Shown: positions 1 to 6,845 of the stretch, piece after piece | How positions within the stretch are numbered: the first letter of the stretch is position 1 | Layout: each line of letters starts with the position of its first letter | From: Candidatus Thiodiazotropha taylori | GTDB lineage: Bacteria; Pseudomonadota; Gammaproteobacteria; Chromatiales; Chromatiaceae | Assembly: GCA_019100305.1 (NCBI GenBank) | Contig: JAHRHW010000159.1 | Coordinates: 1 to 9,257 of the forward strand | Direction of reading: 5' to 3' | Length of the DNA stretch: 9,257 bases | Notes under the pieces: model-generated | What the model saw: only the letters and a program-made list of their open reading frames with translations | What the model was told of the DNA's origin: nothing | The model's database searches: none | Made by a program: the position numbers and the translations under genes

Positions 1-451
1 CCTGACGCTTGAGGTTACGGAAAGCATGCTATTGCATGACATCGATGCAACAGCATTCAAGATGAAACAGCTGAAAGCCTCCGGCGTACGCTTTTCTATT
101 GACGATTTTGGCACGGGGTACTCATCCCTGGCCTACCTGAAACGCCTGCCCATCAGTGAAATCAAGATCGATCGCTCATTCATCCATGATATGCTTGACG
201 ATCCCAATGATGCTGCAGTGGTTGAGACCATCGTCAAGCTGGCCACTCAACTCGGCATGGAGACCGTGGCTGAAGGCGTCGAAAACAGGGATGTCCTTGA
301 GCAATTGGTCAATTTTGGCTGCCACGCATTCCAGGGATTTTATTTCAGCCAGCCTGTGCCTGCCGAGGAATTCGAAGAGCGCTTCCTGAAACAGAGTACT
401 GACTGGTCCGCCAATCAGAGTAAACGGTTATGGACTGAAATAGAGACATAA
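1..451 (+). CDS. EAL-domain cyclic-di-GMP phosphodiesterase, C-terminal part
   Basis: The reading frame is open from base 2, so the gene begins before the window; the ATG at 26 is internal. The roughly 149 visible residues are the second half of an EAL domain, which hydrolyses cyclic-di-GMP to pGpG. Visible catalytic motifs are LEVTES (metal-binding Glu), DDFGTGYSS (the two metal-binding Asp), KID (Lys), AEGVE (Glu) and FQGFYFSQP (Gln), all intact, so the domain is probably active. The EAL signature itself and any upstream GGDEF or PAS domains lie outside the window; a composite GGDEF-EAL protein is likely but not visible. The protein ends soon after the EAL fold with a short polar tail. The frameshifted small gene at 470 starts 18 bases downstream and could have been co-transcribed. 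Confidence 0.95.
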   Translation, partial: LTLEVTESMLLHDIDATAFKMKQLKASGVRFSIDDFGTGYSSLAYLKRLPISEIKIDRSFIHDMLDDPNDAAVVETIVKLATQLGMETVAEGVENRDVLEQLVNFGCHAFQGFYFSQPVPAEEFEERFLKQSTDWSANQSKRLWTEIET

Positions 452-469
452 AAAGAGCTGATCACCGGA

Positions 470-659
470 ATGGATGATTGGCTTGTAGACGCCCCGGAAA
501 ACCAGCCCGCCAGGGTCGAGTGTTTTTTTAAACCTGCTTTCCGAGTTGATCGATCAAGACCACAACTCTCTGGGACAGCGGGACGATTTATCCAAACGCC
601 TTTTCAACACCTTCTACTTGTGGCGCTACAATCTAATTGAATTCAGGCAGATGTCCTAG
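470..659 (+). pseudogene. small gene (about 62 codons) broken by a frameshift in a T7 run
   Basis: An ATG at 470 opens a frame reading MDDWLVDAPENQPARVEC up to a run of seven T at 523-529. Beyond it the sensible frame is the next one, reading LNLLSELIDQDHNSLGQRDD and then SKRLFNTFYLWRYNLIEFRQ before a TAG at 657-659. Removing one T joins the two halves through Glu-Cys-Phe-Leu-Asn-Leu into a continuous protein of about 62 residues, acidic at the start and helical and amphipathic later. I do not recognise the family. The upstream SD is weak. It follows the EAL gene by 18 bases on the same strand. It could be a one-base insertion mutation, an assembly error in the homopolymer, or a slippage-controlled gene; both halves look like coding sequence, but that is judged by eye. 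Confidence 0.5.
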
Positions 660-677
660 ATCAGAAACACCCACTGC

Positions 678-812
678 TCATACCGTTACCCAAATCCGTA
701 TGCTTTGTGTGAAAATACCGCTTGTTCTTCTAGTGTACAACGCCAGTAAAATCAACAATCCTACGAGCATCCCTTCAGCGACCAGACTCTGCTCTTCATG
801 GGAAGAGCACAT
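678..812 (-). CDS. possible small single-pass membrane protein (tentative)
   Basis: A 44-codon minus-strand frame starts at the ATG complementary to 810-812 and stops at 678-680. It has a polar acidic start (MCSSHEEQSLVAEG), one hydrophobic segment (MLVGLLILLALY) and a basic tail (TRRTSG). The topology is plausible for a small membrane protein. However, the SD is poor and no conserved motif is visible, so it may be a chance frame. It lies in the otherwise unassigned gap 660-890. Confidence 0.2.
   Translation of the reverse strand: MCSSHEEQSLVAEGMLVGLLILLALYTRRTSGIFTQSIRIWVTV
790..809. repeat. perfect 8-bp inverted repeat
   Basis: TGCTCTTC and GAAGAGCA are separated by the loop ATGG. No T-run follows on either strand, so it is not a convincing terminator. 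It could be an operator or RNA hairpin about 100 bases upstream of the -10-like sequence at 906, or part of the tentative minus-strand small gene. Confidence 0.45.
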
Positions 813-905
813 TCTCTGCCTGCAAGCGCAGACCAGAGCCCTGCATCACACCACTGCCCTGTTACGACACCATCACCCGCAAGTTAGTTTTTCACAAGAT
901 TCGGT

Positions 906-935
906 TATACTTGCAGGAAATTAGCAGTATGGAGG
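906..935 (+). promoter_or_regulatory. possible -10 box and ribosome binding site for the membrane-protein operon
   Basis: TATACT at 906-911 is close to the TATAAT consensus, but no good -35 hexamer is seen at the right distance. GGAGG at 931-935 lies seven bases before the ATG at 943 and supports that start. Confidence 0.4.
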
Positions 936-942
936 CACCGCC

Positions 943-1593
943 ATGCACATTCAACGTCAGGGACAATGGCTCTTCGCGATCGGGCTGGTCGTCGTATTGG
1001 CCAGTGTGCTCGCCGGCAACCTCATCCAGGAAGAACTCGTCAGCCTTGGAGACCGGGCCTTTCTGGCCAAACATGGCGCAACAGGCTGGCTGACCTTTAT
1101 GTCTTTCGCCTTCGGTTTTCCGTTTGGCATGGCAGTCTGTGCCACCGGCATGTTCATGACGAGCGAACCCGCAGCCGGAAAACGCCTGCTGTTTGCGCTC
1201 ACCGCACTGCTTGTCGCCCTCTCGGCCATTCTGGTCCCAGGAGTCGCCGGGCGGGCACCCAGCCCCAGTTTTTTCGGCACCGGCGGGTACACCATTCTGG
1301 TTCTGGTGCTGGCAACCCTCTGGTGGTGGGGCAGGCATCGAGCCGTCCTGCCGCAAGAGGCGCGCTTGGGCGCTGACCTGCAGGGCGCTGGCTACCTGTG
1401 CTTCGCCGTTGTCGCCTGGAACCTGTGCGGCGTTGGCGGTATGCCCTCCTTTGCTCTGGATCCGGAAAAAATGCTGGCCACGGGCAGCCGCGGCTTTGCC
1501 ATCGGGCAGATGAAAGCGATCATGGTGGCGCTGGTAGCAGGCTGGATACTCACGGCGGCCGGTTATCGCATGTCGCTGAAGACCTCGAAGTAA
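943..1593 (+). CDS. six-helix integral membrane protein of unknown function
   Basis: A 216-residue protein with a strong SD (GGAGG at 931-935). Hydrophobicity read by eye suggests six membrane helices, roughly at residues 9-28, 49-71, 82-101, 114-130, 147-165 and 189-207. A loop rich in Pro, Gly and Ser sits between helices 3 and 4 (residues 100-115, AGRAPSPSFFGTGG). There is no cleavable signal peptide, no obvious catalytic motif and no transporter signature, so I cannot assign a family. It lies 19 bases upstream of the DUF6279 lipoprotein gene on the same strand, so the two are probably one operon and both belong to the cell envelope. The base composition is visibly more GC-rich than the block starting near 2970. 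A 250-codon minus-strand frame opposite it is an antisense shadow. Confidence 0.85.
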   Translation: MHIQRQGQWLFAIGLVVVLASVLAGNLIQEELVSLGDRAFLAKHGATGWLTFMSFAFGFPFGMAVCATGMFMTSEPAAGKRLLFALTALLVALSAILVPGVAGRAPSPSFFGTGGYTILVLVLATLWWWGRHRAVLPQEARLGADLQGAGYLCFAVVAWNLCGVGGMPSFALDPEKMLATGSRGFAIGQMKAIMVALVAGWILTAAGYRMSLKTSK

Positions 1594-1612
1594 ACCGCTT
1601 GGAGCTGGCGAT

Positions 1613-2521
1613 ATGCAGTACAACCCGTTCCCTATCGGCAACAACCGCAGACCAGCCCAGCTGTTGCGGATATTACAAACACTCCTGCTGGCGTTACTGC
1701 TGTCGGCCTGCAGTCGTATCCAGCTGGCCTACAACAACCTCGACTGGCTGTTACCGCATTACCTCAGCTCCTACATGCCACTTTCCGACAACCAGGATAG
1801 CCTGCTGGAAGCGGGCGTCGATCATTTCCTGCACTGGCATTGCAGCACCCAGGTCGCCAGCTATGCACAACTGTTGCGCGAAGTCGATAGACGCTTCCGA
1901 AGCGACAATCTGATCCGGACCGAACTGGTAACCTTCAACGATCGTGTTCAACAGGCCTGGACGGGCATCCTGCAGCAGGGCAGCCCGGCGCTGGGTGTTA
2001 TCCTGCTCACTGCGGATGAAACCCAGATCCGGGAACTCCTCGAAGGCTTTGAACAGCGCAATAAGGAGTGGCTGGAGGAGTTCGAAGCGACCAGTGACAA
2101 GGAGTTGCGCGATAACTACCGGGAACGCATGAGCAAGGAACTGCAGCGCTGGTTCGGTGAGTTGGACGAGCAGCAGGAGCAGATTCTGGTCTTTTGGAGC
2201 AGGCAGTTCCAGCCACTAGGTCTTCAAGGGTTGGAAGTACGGCGGCGCTGGCAGTCACGCCTGCGGGAGATCATGAACACCCGCGATGACCCCGAGGTTT
2301 TCCAGCGCGAATTCGCTGAACTGTTGACCAACCCGGGCACACTGCGAACGCCCATTTACCAACAGCGCCTTGATCACAATCGCGACGTGACGGTCGACAT
2401 GCTCTATCGCATTGTTCAACAGCTCAGCGATGCGCAAAAGCACCACCTGAAACGGCAGGTCAAAGCCGTGGCAGGCGATTTTGACGGTCTGGCGTGCAGC
2501 GGTGAACCCATAGCTTCTTGA
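1613..2521 (+). CDS. DUF6279 family lipoprotein
   Basis: A 302-residue protein. Residues 17-33 form a lipoprotein signal ending in the lipobox LSAC, with Cys33 the predicted lipidated residue; Ser at +2 suggests sorting to the outer membrane. The mature start SRIQLAYNNLDWLLPHYL, followed by a Gln/Leu-rich helix and a WH motif (FLHWHCS), is the pattern I associate with DUF6279, a gammaproteobacterial lipoprotein family of unknown function. The rest is almost entirely helical, with many Glu, Arg and Gln (for example KELQRWFGELDEQQEQI), suggesting a helical bundle or coiled coil in the periplasm. GGAG at 1601-1604 lies eight bases before the ATG. Length is usual for the family as I recall it. 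It is probably co-transcribed with the membrane protein upstream. Confidence 0.88.
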   Translation: MQYNPFPIGNNRRPAQLLRILQTLLLALLLSACSRIQLAYNNLDWLLPHYLSSYMPLSDNQDSLLEAGVDHFLHWHCSTQVASYAQLLREVDRRFRSDNLIRTELVTFNDRVQQAWTGILQQGSPALGVILLTADETQIRELLEGFEQRNKEWLEEFEATSDKELRDNYRERMSKELQRWFGELDEQQEQILVFWSRQFQPLGLQGLEVRRRWQSRLREIMNTRDDPEVFQREFAELLTNPGTLRTPIYQQRLDHNRDVTVDMLYRIVQQLSDAQKHHLKRQVKAVAGDFDGLACSGEPIAS

Positions 2522-2665
2522 CTAGAGCACTGTGTTATCAACCAGCCGCTGAATCTACAGCAATATCTTACCTTGCGTCCTGCGCAGAATAACGGTTTGT
2601 TCTCTATCTTTATGGATGACTGCTTGAAGCTTGCTATTGTCAACCAATGCAAGTCATCGCCTGTG

Positions 2666-2691
2666 GGTAGCGATCACTCCCACTCAATGGT
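2666..2691 (-). repeat. guaA 3'-end direct repeat, copy 1 (att-like)
   Basis: On the minus strand this reads ACCATT followed by GAGTGGGAGTGATCGCTACC, spanning the guaA stop codon. It matches 22 of 26 bases of copy 2 at 7820-7845, and the similarity runs eight bases past the stop codon. Confidence 0.65.
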
Positions 2692-2972
2692 CGCCTGCAA
2701 CTTACCGCAGATATCAGGCCACACGTGAGAACCTGTTACTTCATTACTGTTGTTGCGCGAGAAATGAGGCATCCTCCAGTTACTCGCCTCTTCCTCCCAG
2801 ATAACGATAATCAGATTCCCGATAATCTTACGATTCTGCTCAGGATCTGTGTTACTGCACAGCGCTTTGAGGAGAAGGTGTTGCGCATCGATATGAATCT
2901 CTTTCCCATTCAAGTGCTCTGCATGAGGCACTCATCCGCATTAACACCAACTATTAACATTCTTTGTGTAAT
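2674..2972 (-). pseudogene. guaA: guaA (GMP synthase) relic 1, internally deleted and frameshifted
   Basis: Read on the minus strand this is decayed GMP synthase (glutamine-hydrolysing), the enzyme that aminates XMP to GMP. From 2972 down to about 2913 one frame reads TQRMLIVGVNADECLMQST, resembling the stretch after the ATP-PPase P-loop. A frameshift between 2913 and 2931 leads to GKEIHIDAQHLLLKAL and TDPEQNRKIIG, close to the GuaA HVDA/DPExKRKIIG region, then an EEA motif. Next comes a jump of roughly 150 residues to WRMPH, NEVTG, DICGK and the terminal QATIEWE plus TGA at 2674-2676, matching the GuaA C-terminus (INEVxG, YDISGKPPATIEWE). The glutamine amidotransferase domain, the P-loop SGGVDSS and most of the dimerisation domain are absent, so it cannot be functional. 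An 85-codon frame spans much of it by chance. A second relic is at 7834-7983. Confidence 0.85.
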
Positions 2973-3027
2973 GGATCCGTTTAGCCAGAAAACAAGACAG
3001 CAAGCGTGAGCTATACCACTAACACCC

Positions 3028-3047
3028 TGATTCACCTTGATTCACCT
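3028..3047. repeat. tandem 10-bp repeat upstream of the multidomain gene
   Basis: TGATTCACCT occurs twice with no gap, and its ATTCACC core recurs at 3114-3120. Perfect 10-bp spacing puts the copies on the same face of the helix, as in some operators. It lies about 60 bases upstream of the proposed -35 element, so activator binding is possible, but no regulator can be named. Confidence 0.45.
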
Positions 3048-3107
3048 AGTATCAGCATTAGTATGCAAGTGGAAGTATTCTCAATAAATTACGCCAATCT
3101 GAGAAAC

Positions 3108-3135
3108 TTGCGAATTCACCAAATAATTCTATAGT
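3108..3135 (+). promoter_or_regulatory. probable sigma70 promoter of the multidomain gene
   Basis: TTGCGA at 3108-3113 and TATAGT at 3130-3135 match four and five of six consensus bases with a 16-base spacer. A start near 3142 would leave a leader of about 30 bases before the GTG at 3174. The third ATTCACC copy lies inside the spacer. Confidence 0.5.
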
Positions 3136-3173
3136 TAAGGTGGTTCCCCTCTCAATCCAAAGTACCTGATGTA

Positions 3174-6100
3174 GTGAACAAAAAGCCTTCCCAATCTCAA
3201 GCTGCCATGGCTACTGAGATCGAAAGAAGTAAGTTATTTGATCTCTCTGTTGATTTATTGGCCGTAGCAGATACCGAAGGGAATTTTGTAGAAGTAAATC
3301 ATGCCTGGAAGGAAATTCTGGGTTGGGAACCTGAGGACCTTCTGAGCGATACCTTTCTGAGCTTTGTCCATCCGGACGACATCGACGCCACAGTTAATCA
3401 GATAGAAAGGCAAAAAACGAGCGGCACAACAGTTCAGCAGTTTGTTAACCGCTATCGTTGCAAAGATGGTTCATATCGTTGGCTTGAATGGACTGCTTCT
3501 GCCGAGATCGATGGATTCATTTATGCAATAGCGCGCGATAAAACGGACCACAAGCGGATCGAACAGGAGAGAGACCGCTTTTTTGACATCTCAATTGATC
3601 TACTGGTAATTGCCAATACCGATGGAACCTTCAGAAAGGTCAATGAAAGGTGGACAGAAGTTCTTGGTTGGGAACAGTCAGAATTGGTAAACCGTCCGTT
3701 TTTCGATTTTGTTCATCCCGATGATATAGAGCCGACTCTCGTCGAACTCGAGCGCGAAAAAAGGGGGGAACGGGTTACCAAATTCGTTAACCGTTATCGA
3801 TGCAAAGACAACTCATATCTTTATCTGGAGTGGACAACACAACCTGAACCTGATGGTACGATTTATGCCGTTGCTCGTGACATCACTGAGCGGAAATTGG
3901 CAGAACAGGCAGTCATGCAGAGCGTTGAACGCTATCAGTCTGTCATTGAAACAGCCAACGATGGTTTTTGGGTGATCGACATCCATGGAAATATTCTTGA
4001 AGTCAATGATTCATATTGTCGACTGTCAGGATACTCTCGTGAAGAACTACTGCAGATGCATATTTCCGAAATAGATGCCATTGAATCACGGGAAGATACG
4101 CTCACACATATTAAGGAAATCGTCAATAAAAAGAATGTTCTGTTTGAAACGAGACATCGCCACAAAGATGGAACATTCTGGGATGCTGAAATCTCAACCA
4201 GTTATTCAGATATAGAAGGTGGCCGTTTTTTCGTATTCATACGTGACATCAGGGAACGCAAGTTTAACGAACAAATCGCCAACTTGCGTGACGGTTTGTC
4301 AAAAATCGTTTACCAGGGGGAGATGGATAACATCATGCGTGTTGCGCTTGATATCGCTGAAAGCATTACCCAAAGCGAAATTGGTTTCTATCACTTCGTA
4401 GAAAAGGATCAAAAAAATCTATCACTTCAAGTCTGGTCAAGTAATACGTTAAAAAACATGTGTCATTCAGAAGGGGAAGATCTGCACTACCCAATCGATC
4501 AGGCCGGTGTCTGGGTCGATTGCATACACCAGGGAAAACCAGTAGTTCATAATGATTACGAGGCGCTCAATCACAAAAAGGGCATGCCGGAGGGCCACCC
4601 GAAACTCGCAAGAGAGATCACCGTACCCATTTTCAGAGATGGCTTGATCGTAGCCGTTGCCGGGCTCGGCAATAAGCAGATCGAATACAGCAATTGGGAC
4701 CTGAATGTACTCGAACGAATCGCTGACGTTGCTTACGACTTTGTTGAGCGTAAGCAATCAGAAATGCAGATCGAACACATGGCCTATTACGATGCCCTAA
4801 CCGGACTTCCGAATCGCACACTTTTTTCAGACAGGATGTCACAGGCAATGAGCCAATGTTCTCATACTGGGCGTTTACTGGCTGTCTGTTATCTGGATTT
4901 AGATGGATTCAAGACGGTTAACGATGAGCATGGACACGACGTAGGCGATGAATTACTGATCAGCCTGGCAAAACGAATGATGAACATACTGCGCGAAGGA
5001 GACACGCTAGCGCGCCTTGGTGGTGATGAGTTTGTAATACTGCTCAACAATATACAGGAAGGCAAGGAAAGTGAATCCTTTCTCAGTCGTGCCATAGAGC
5101 ACATAAAAAAACCATTCGTGGTTAAAGGTTACCGATTAGCGATATCTGCAAGTATTGGTGTAACCATATTTCCTGACGATAATTCAACTGCCGACACGCT
5201 TCTTCGACATGCTGACCAGGCAATGTACAAAGCCAAAGCCGATCCTGATATCGATTATCACATGTATGATTTGATCGAGGAGCAGGAGATACGTAGCAAA
5301 CGCCAAATGCTTGACCAGTTCAAACAGGCAATGGAACGAAATGAGCTTGTCTTACACTACCAACCCCGTATCGATTTGTTTAGCGGTGAAGTTGTCAGTC
5401 TTGAAGCACTCATTCGCTGGCAACACCCGGACAAGGGTTTACTGATGCCAGCTCAGTTTTTACCCAATATCGAAGGTACCCCAGAAGAAGTGCAAATGGA
5501 CGAATGGGTTGTCAAACAGGCACTGGAACAACTGAATCAATGGCTGGATCATGACACAGTTATACCGTTGAGTATCAATATAAGCCCTCATCATATACAG
5601 CAGGGCAACTTCTCGGAATATCTTACCGATCAACTAACACACTATCCTGATGGCATTGCACAGAAACTCGAGCTGGAGGTATTGGAGACAGCAGCAATTC
5701 ACGATATTGAACATGTTGCAAAAATGATGAACTCCTGTTCAAAACTAGGTGTCTCTTTTTCACTTGATGACTTTGGTACAGGCTATTCATCACTAACACA
5801 CTTCCATCGTTTACCAATAAACGTATTAAAAATCGATCAAAACTTTGTTCGCTCCATGATTGATGACGTCAATAATCTCGACATCGTCAAAGGGGTTGTA
5901 CAACTCTCCAAGGCGTTACAACGGCCCGTCGTAGCAGAGGGCGTTGAAAACATCGAACTCGGTTTGATACTGCTCTATCTGGGATGCCAATATGCGCAAG
6001 GCTACGGTATCGCACGTCCCATGCCGATTGAAGCATTTGACAACTGGCTGATAGATTGGAAGAGAGAGAAGCTATGGCATTGCTTGCATGATCAGGAAGA

Positions 6101-6449
6101 ACTCAATAGCGATGATATTGAGCTGAAAATCGCTGTCTACAGTCACCGTCGATGGTTAGAATCAGTTGAACAATATATTGAAACGAACGGAAAGTCTGAG
6201 CTCCCCTCACTTGATAGTGGTCAAAGTACGTTTTCTCATTGGTACTATGGAATGGGAGTGGCTCGATATGGAAACAGACCGGCTTATGCCTTTCTCCTGC
6301 CCAAGCATCTTCATACCCATGAGGTAGCCGCATCATTAATAAGACTGGTTGATGGCGGAGAGCAGAAAGAAGCAAAGGAACTGCTTGGTAGTTTAGCTAC
6401 AGCGAGTGATTCTTTACTTGATATTCTCACCAAGCTTTCTACTCAATGA
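3174..6449 (+). CDS. PAS-PAS-PAS-GAF-GGDEF-EAL cyclic-di-GMP enzyme with C-terminal CZB-like domain
   Basis: A 1091-residue soluble protein with no membrane segment. PAS domains lie near residues 22-136, 137-241 and 250-363, a GAF domain near 370-530, GGDEF near 537-700, EAL near 720-955 and a CZB-like helical domain near 985-1090. The cyclase motif GGDEF (616-620) is intact, with an inhibitory RxxD site (REGD, 607-610) five residues upstream. The phosphodiesterase half keeps Glu744 of EAL, Asn802, Glu835, Asp865-Asp866, Lys886, Glu922 and Gln942, matching the spacing in RocR-type enzymes, so both activities are possible. The CZB-like domain has His991, His1045 and His1049 at metal-ligand positions, but Ser1018 where Cys is expected. 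PAS1 and PAS2 are near-duplicates. The start is uncertain: GTG at 3174 has no clear SD; ATG at 3207 is the alternative. Confidence 0.95.
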   Translation: MNKKPSQSQAAMATEIERSKLFDLSVDLLAVADTEGNFVEVNHAWKEILGWEPEDLLSDTFLSFVHPDDIDATVNQIERQKTSGTTVQQFVNRYRCKDGSYRWLEWTASAEIDGFIYAIARDKTDHKRIEQERDRFFDISIDLLVIANTDGTFRKVNERWTEVLGWEQSELVNRPFFDFVHPDDIEPTLVELEREKRGERVTKFVNRYRCKDNSYLYLEWTTQPEPDGTIYAVARDITERKLAEQAVMQSVERYQSVIETANDGFWVIDIHGNILEVNDSYCRLSGYSREELLQMHISEIDAIESREDTLTHIKEIVNKKNVLFETRHRHKDGTFWDAEISTSYSDIEGGRFFVFIRDIRERKFNEQIANLRDGLSKIVYQGEMDNIMRVALDIAESITQSEIGFYHFVEKDQKNLSLQVWSSNTLKNMCHSEGEDLHYPIDQAGVWVDCIHQGKPVVHNDYEALNHKKGMPEGHPKLAREITVPIFRDGLIVAVAGLGNKQIEYSNWDLNVLERIADVAYDFVERKQSEMQIEHMAYYDALTGLPNRTLFSDRMSQAMSQCSHTGRLLAVCYLDLDGFKTVNDEHGHDVGDELLISLAKRMMNILREGDTLARLGGDEFVILLNNIQEGKESESFLSRAIEHIKKPFVVKGYRLAISASIGVTIFPDDNSTADTLLRHADQAMYKAKADPDIDYHMYDLIEEQEIRSKRQMLDQFKQAMERNELVLHYQPRIDLFSGEVVSLEALIRWQHPDKGLLMPAQFLPNIEGTPEEVQMDEWVVKQALEQLNQWLDHDTVIPLSINISPHHIQQGNFSEYLTDQLTHYPDGIAQKLELEVLETAAIHDIEHVAKMMNSCSKLGVSFSLDDFGTGYSSLTHFHRLPINVLKIDQNFVRSMIDDVNNLDIVKGVVQLSKALQRPVVAEGVENIELGLILLYLGCQYAQGYGIARPMPIEAFDNWLIDWKREKLWHCLHDQEELNSDDIELKIAVYSHRRWLESVEQYIETNGKSELPSLDSGQSTFSHWYYGMGVARYGNRPAYAFLLPKHLHTHEVAASLIRLVDGGEQKEAKELLGSLATASDSLLDILTKLSTQ

Positions 6450-6656
6450 TATTTTTTAGGTTTGATTAGTAGATACTGTATCACTCCAACTCTGCTTATT
6501 AATAAAACCTTAAGGAAGTGCCGTTCCGGTCATTTAGCCATTGTTTCTTATACTTGATTTTATCTTTACAAATGATATTTTTAGGCTCATTTAGTAAAGA
6601 TAATTCTGCTCCAACCCTGTTTCTTAAGAACCCTTAAGAAAGCACTCTTCGATCCA
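6445..6656. repeat. imperfect direct repeat of about 86 bp, two copies
   Basis: Copies at about 6445-6530 and 6571-6656 share AATGATAT plus a T-run, TAGG, TTAGTA, CTCCAAC, CTG, TTAA and CTTAAG at matching positions, with an offset of about 126 bases. Copy 1 begins at the stop codon of the multidomain gene. Weaker similarity (TTAG, TACTTGAT) extends upstream into the last codons of that gene, suggesting an old tandem duplication of its 3' end. Alignment was done by eye. Confidence 0.55.
6620..6641 (+). repeat. perfect 9-bp inverted repeat that competes with the terminator
   Basis: TTTCTTAAG and CTTAAGAAA flank the loop AACC. It shares bases 6626-6637 with the 5' arm of the terminator hairpin, so the two structures cannot form together. 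Confidence 0.55.
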
Positions 6657-6674
6657 GTTAAGGTTCTTTTTTTT
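6626..6674 (+). terminator. rho-independent terminator after the multidomain gene
   Basis: AAGAACCCTTAA (6626-6637) pairs with TTAAGGTTCTT (6658-6668) as an 11-bp stem with one bulged C and a loop of about 20 bases, directly followed by a T-run to 6674. It ends transcription about 220 bases after the multidomain stop codon and about 170 bases before the cytochrome start. Confidence 0.65.
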
Positions 6675-6738
6675 ATATTGGAATTTATGTTTTCTGATGA
6701 TGTTTTATCTACTTTGAACTCGTTTTTTCTCAACCAAA

Positions 6739-6778
6739 TGCTACTATTAGCGTACACTGCAGGATGCTCGTCTGCAGC
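6739..6778 (+). promoter_or_regulatory. possible extended -10 promoter and CTGCAG dyad upstream of the cytochrome gene
   Basis: TGCTACTAT at 6739-6747 resembles an extended -10 element (TGnTATAAT). TTGAAC at 6714-6719 is too far upstream to be a normal -35. CTGCAG occurs at 6758-6763 and 6773-6778, separated by nine bases, and could form a small hairpin or operator. Confidence 0.3.
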
Positions 6779-6830
6779 TTAGTAGCGGTGCCATAGGGAT
6801 CCAATCAAAATCAAAATAATTAAATCTATG

Positions 6831-6840
6831 AGAGAGAGGA
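6831..6840 (+). promoter_or_regulatory. ribosome binding site that decides the cytochrome start
   Basis: AGAGAGAGGA ends five bases before the ATG at 6846. The in-frame ATG at 6828 overlaps this SD and has none of its own, so translation most likely starts at 6846. Confidence 0.7.
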
Positions 6841-6845
6841 TTTAT

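Noticed and set aside
637..924. Plus-strand 95-codon frame
   Set aside because: His/Thr/Ser-rich translation without motif or SD; it overlaps the end of the frameshifted small gene and the upstream region of the next operon.
892..1644. 250-codon minus-strand open frame
   Set aside because: Antisense to the membrane protein at 943-1593, rich in Gly, Gln and Cys with no family features; an artefact of high GC content.
2725..3009. Plus-strand 94-codon frame
   Set aside because: It runs antisense through guaA relic 1 and shows no motif or SD.
6478..6495. TCACTCCAACTC resembling the reverse complement of the guaA end (TCACTCCCACTC), a possible third att copy
   Set aside because: Flanking bases do not match either relic, the minus strand reads no GuaA residues, and the corresponding position in the second repeat copy does not keep it.
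6828..6845. Earlier ATG for the cytochrome, adding MRERIY
   Set aside because: These codons contain the SD of the ATG at 6846, and the longer form would put extra charged residues before the signal peptide.
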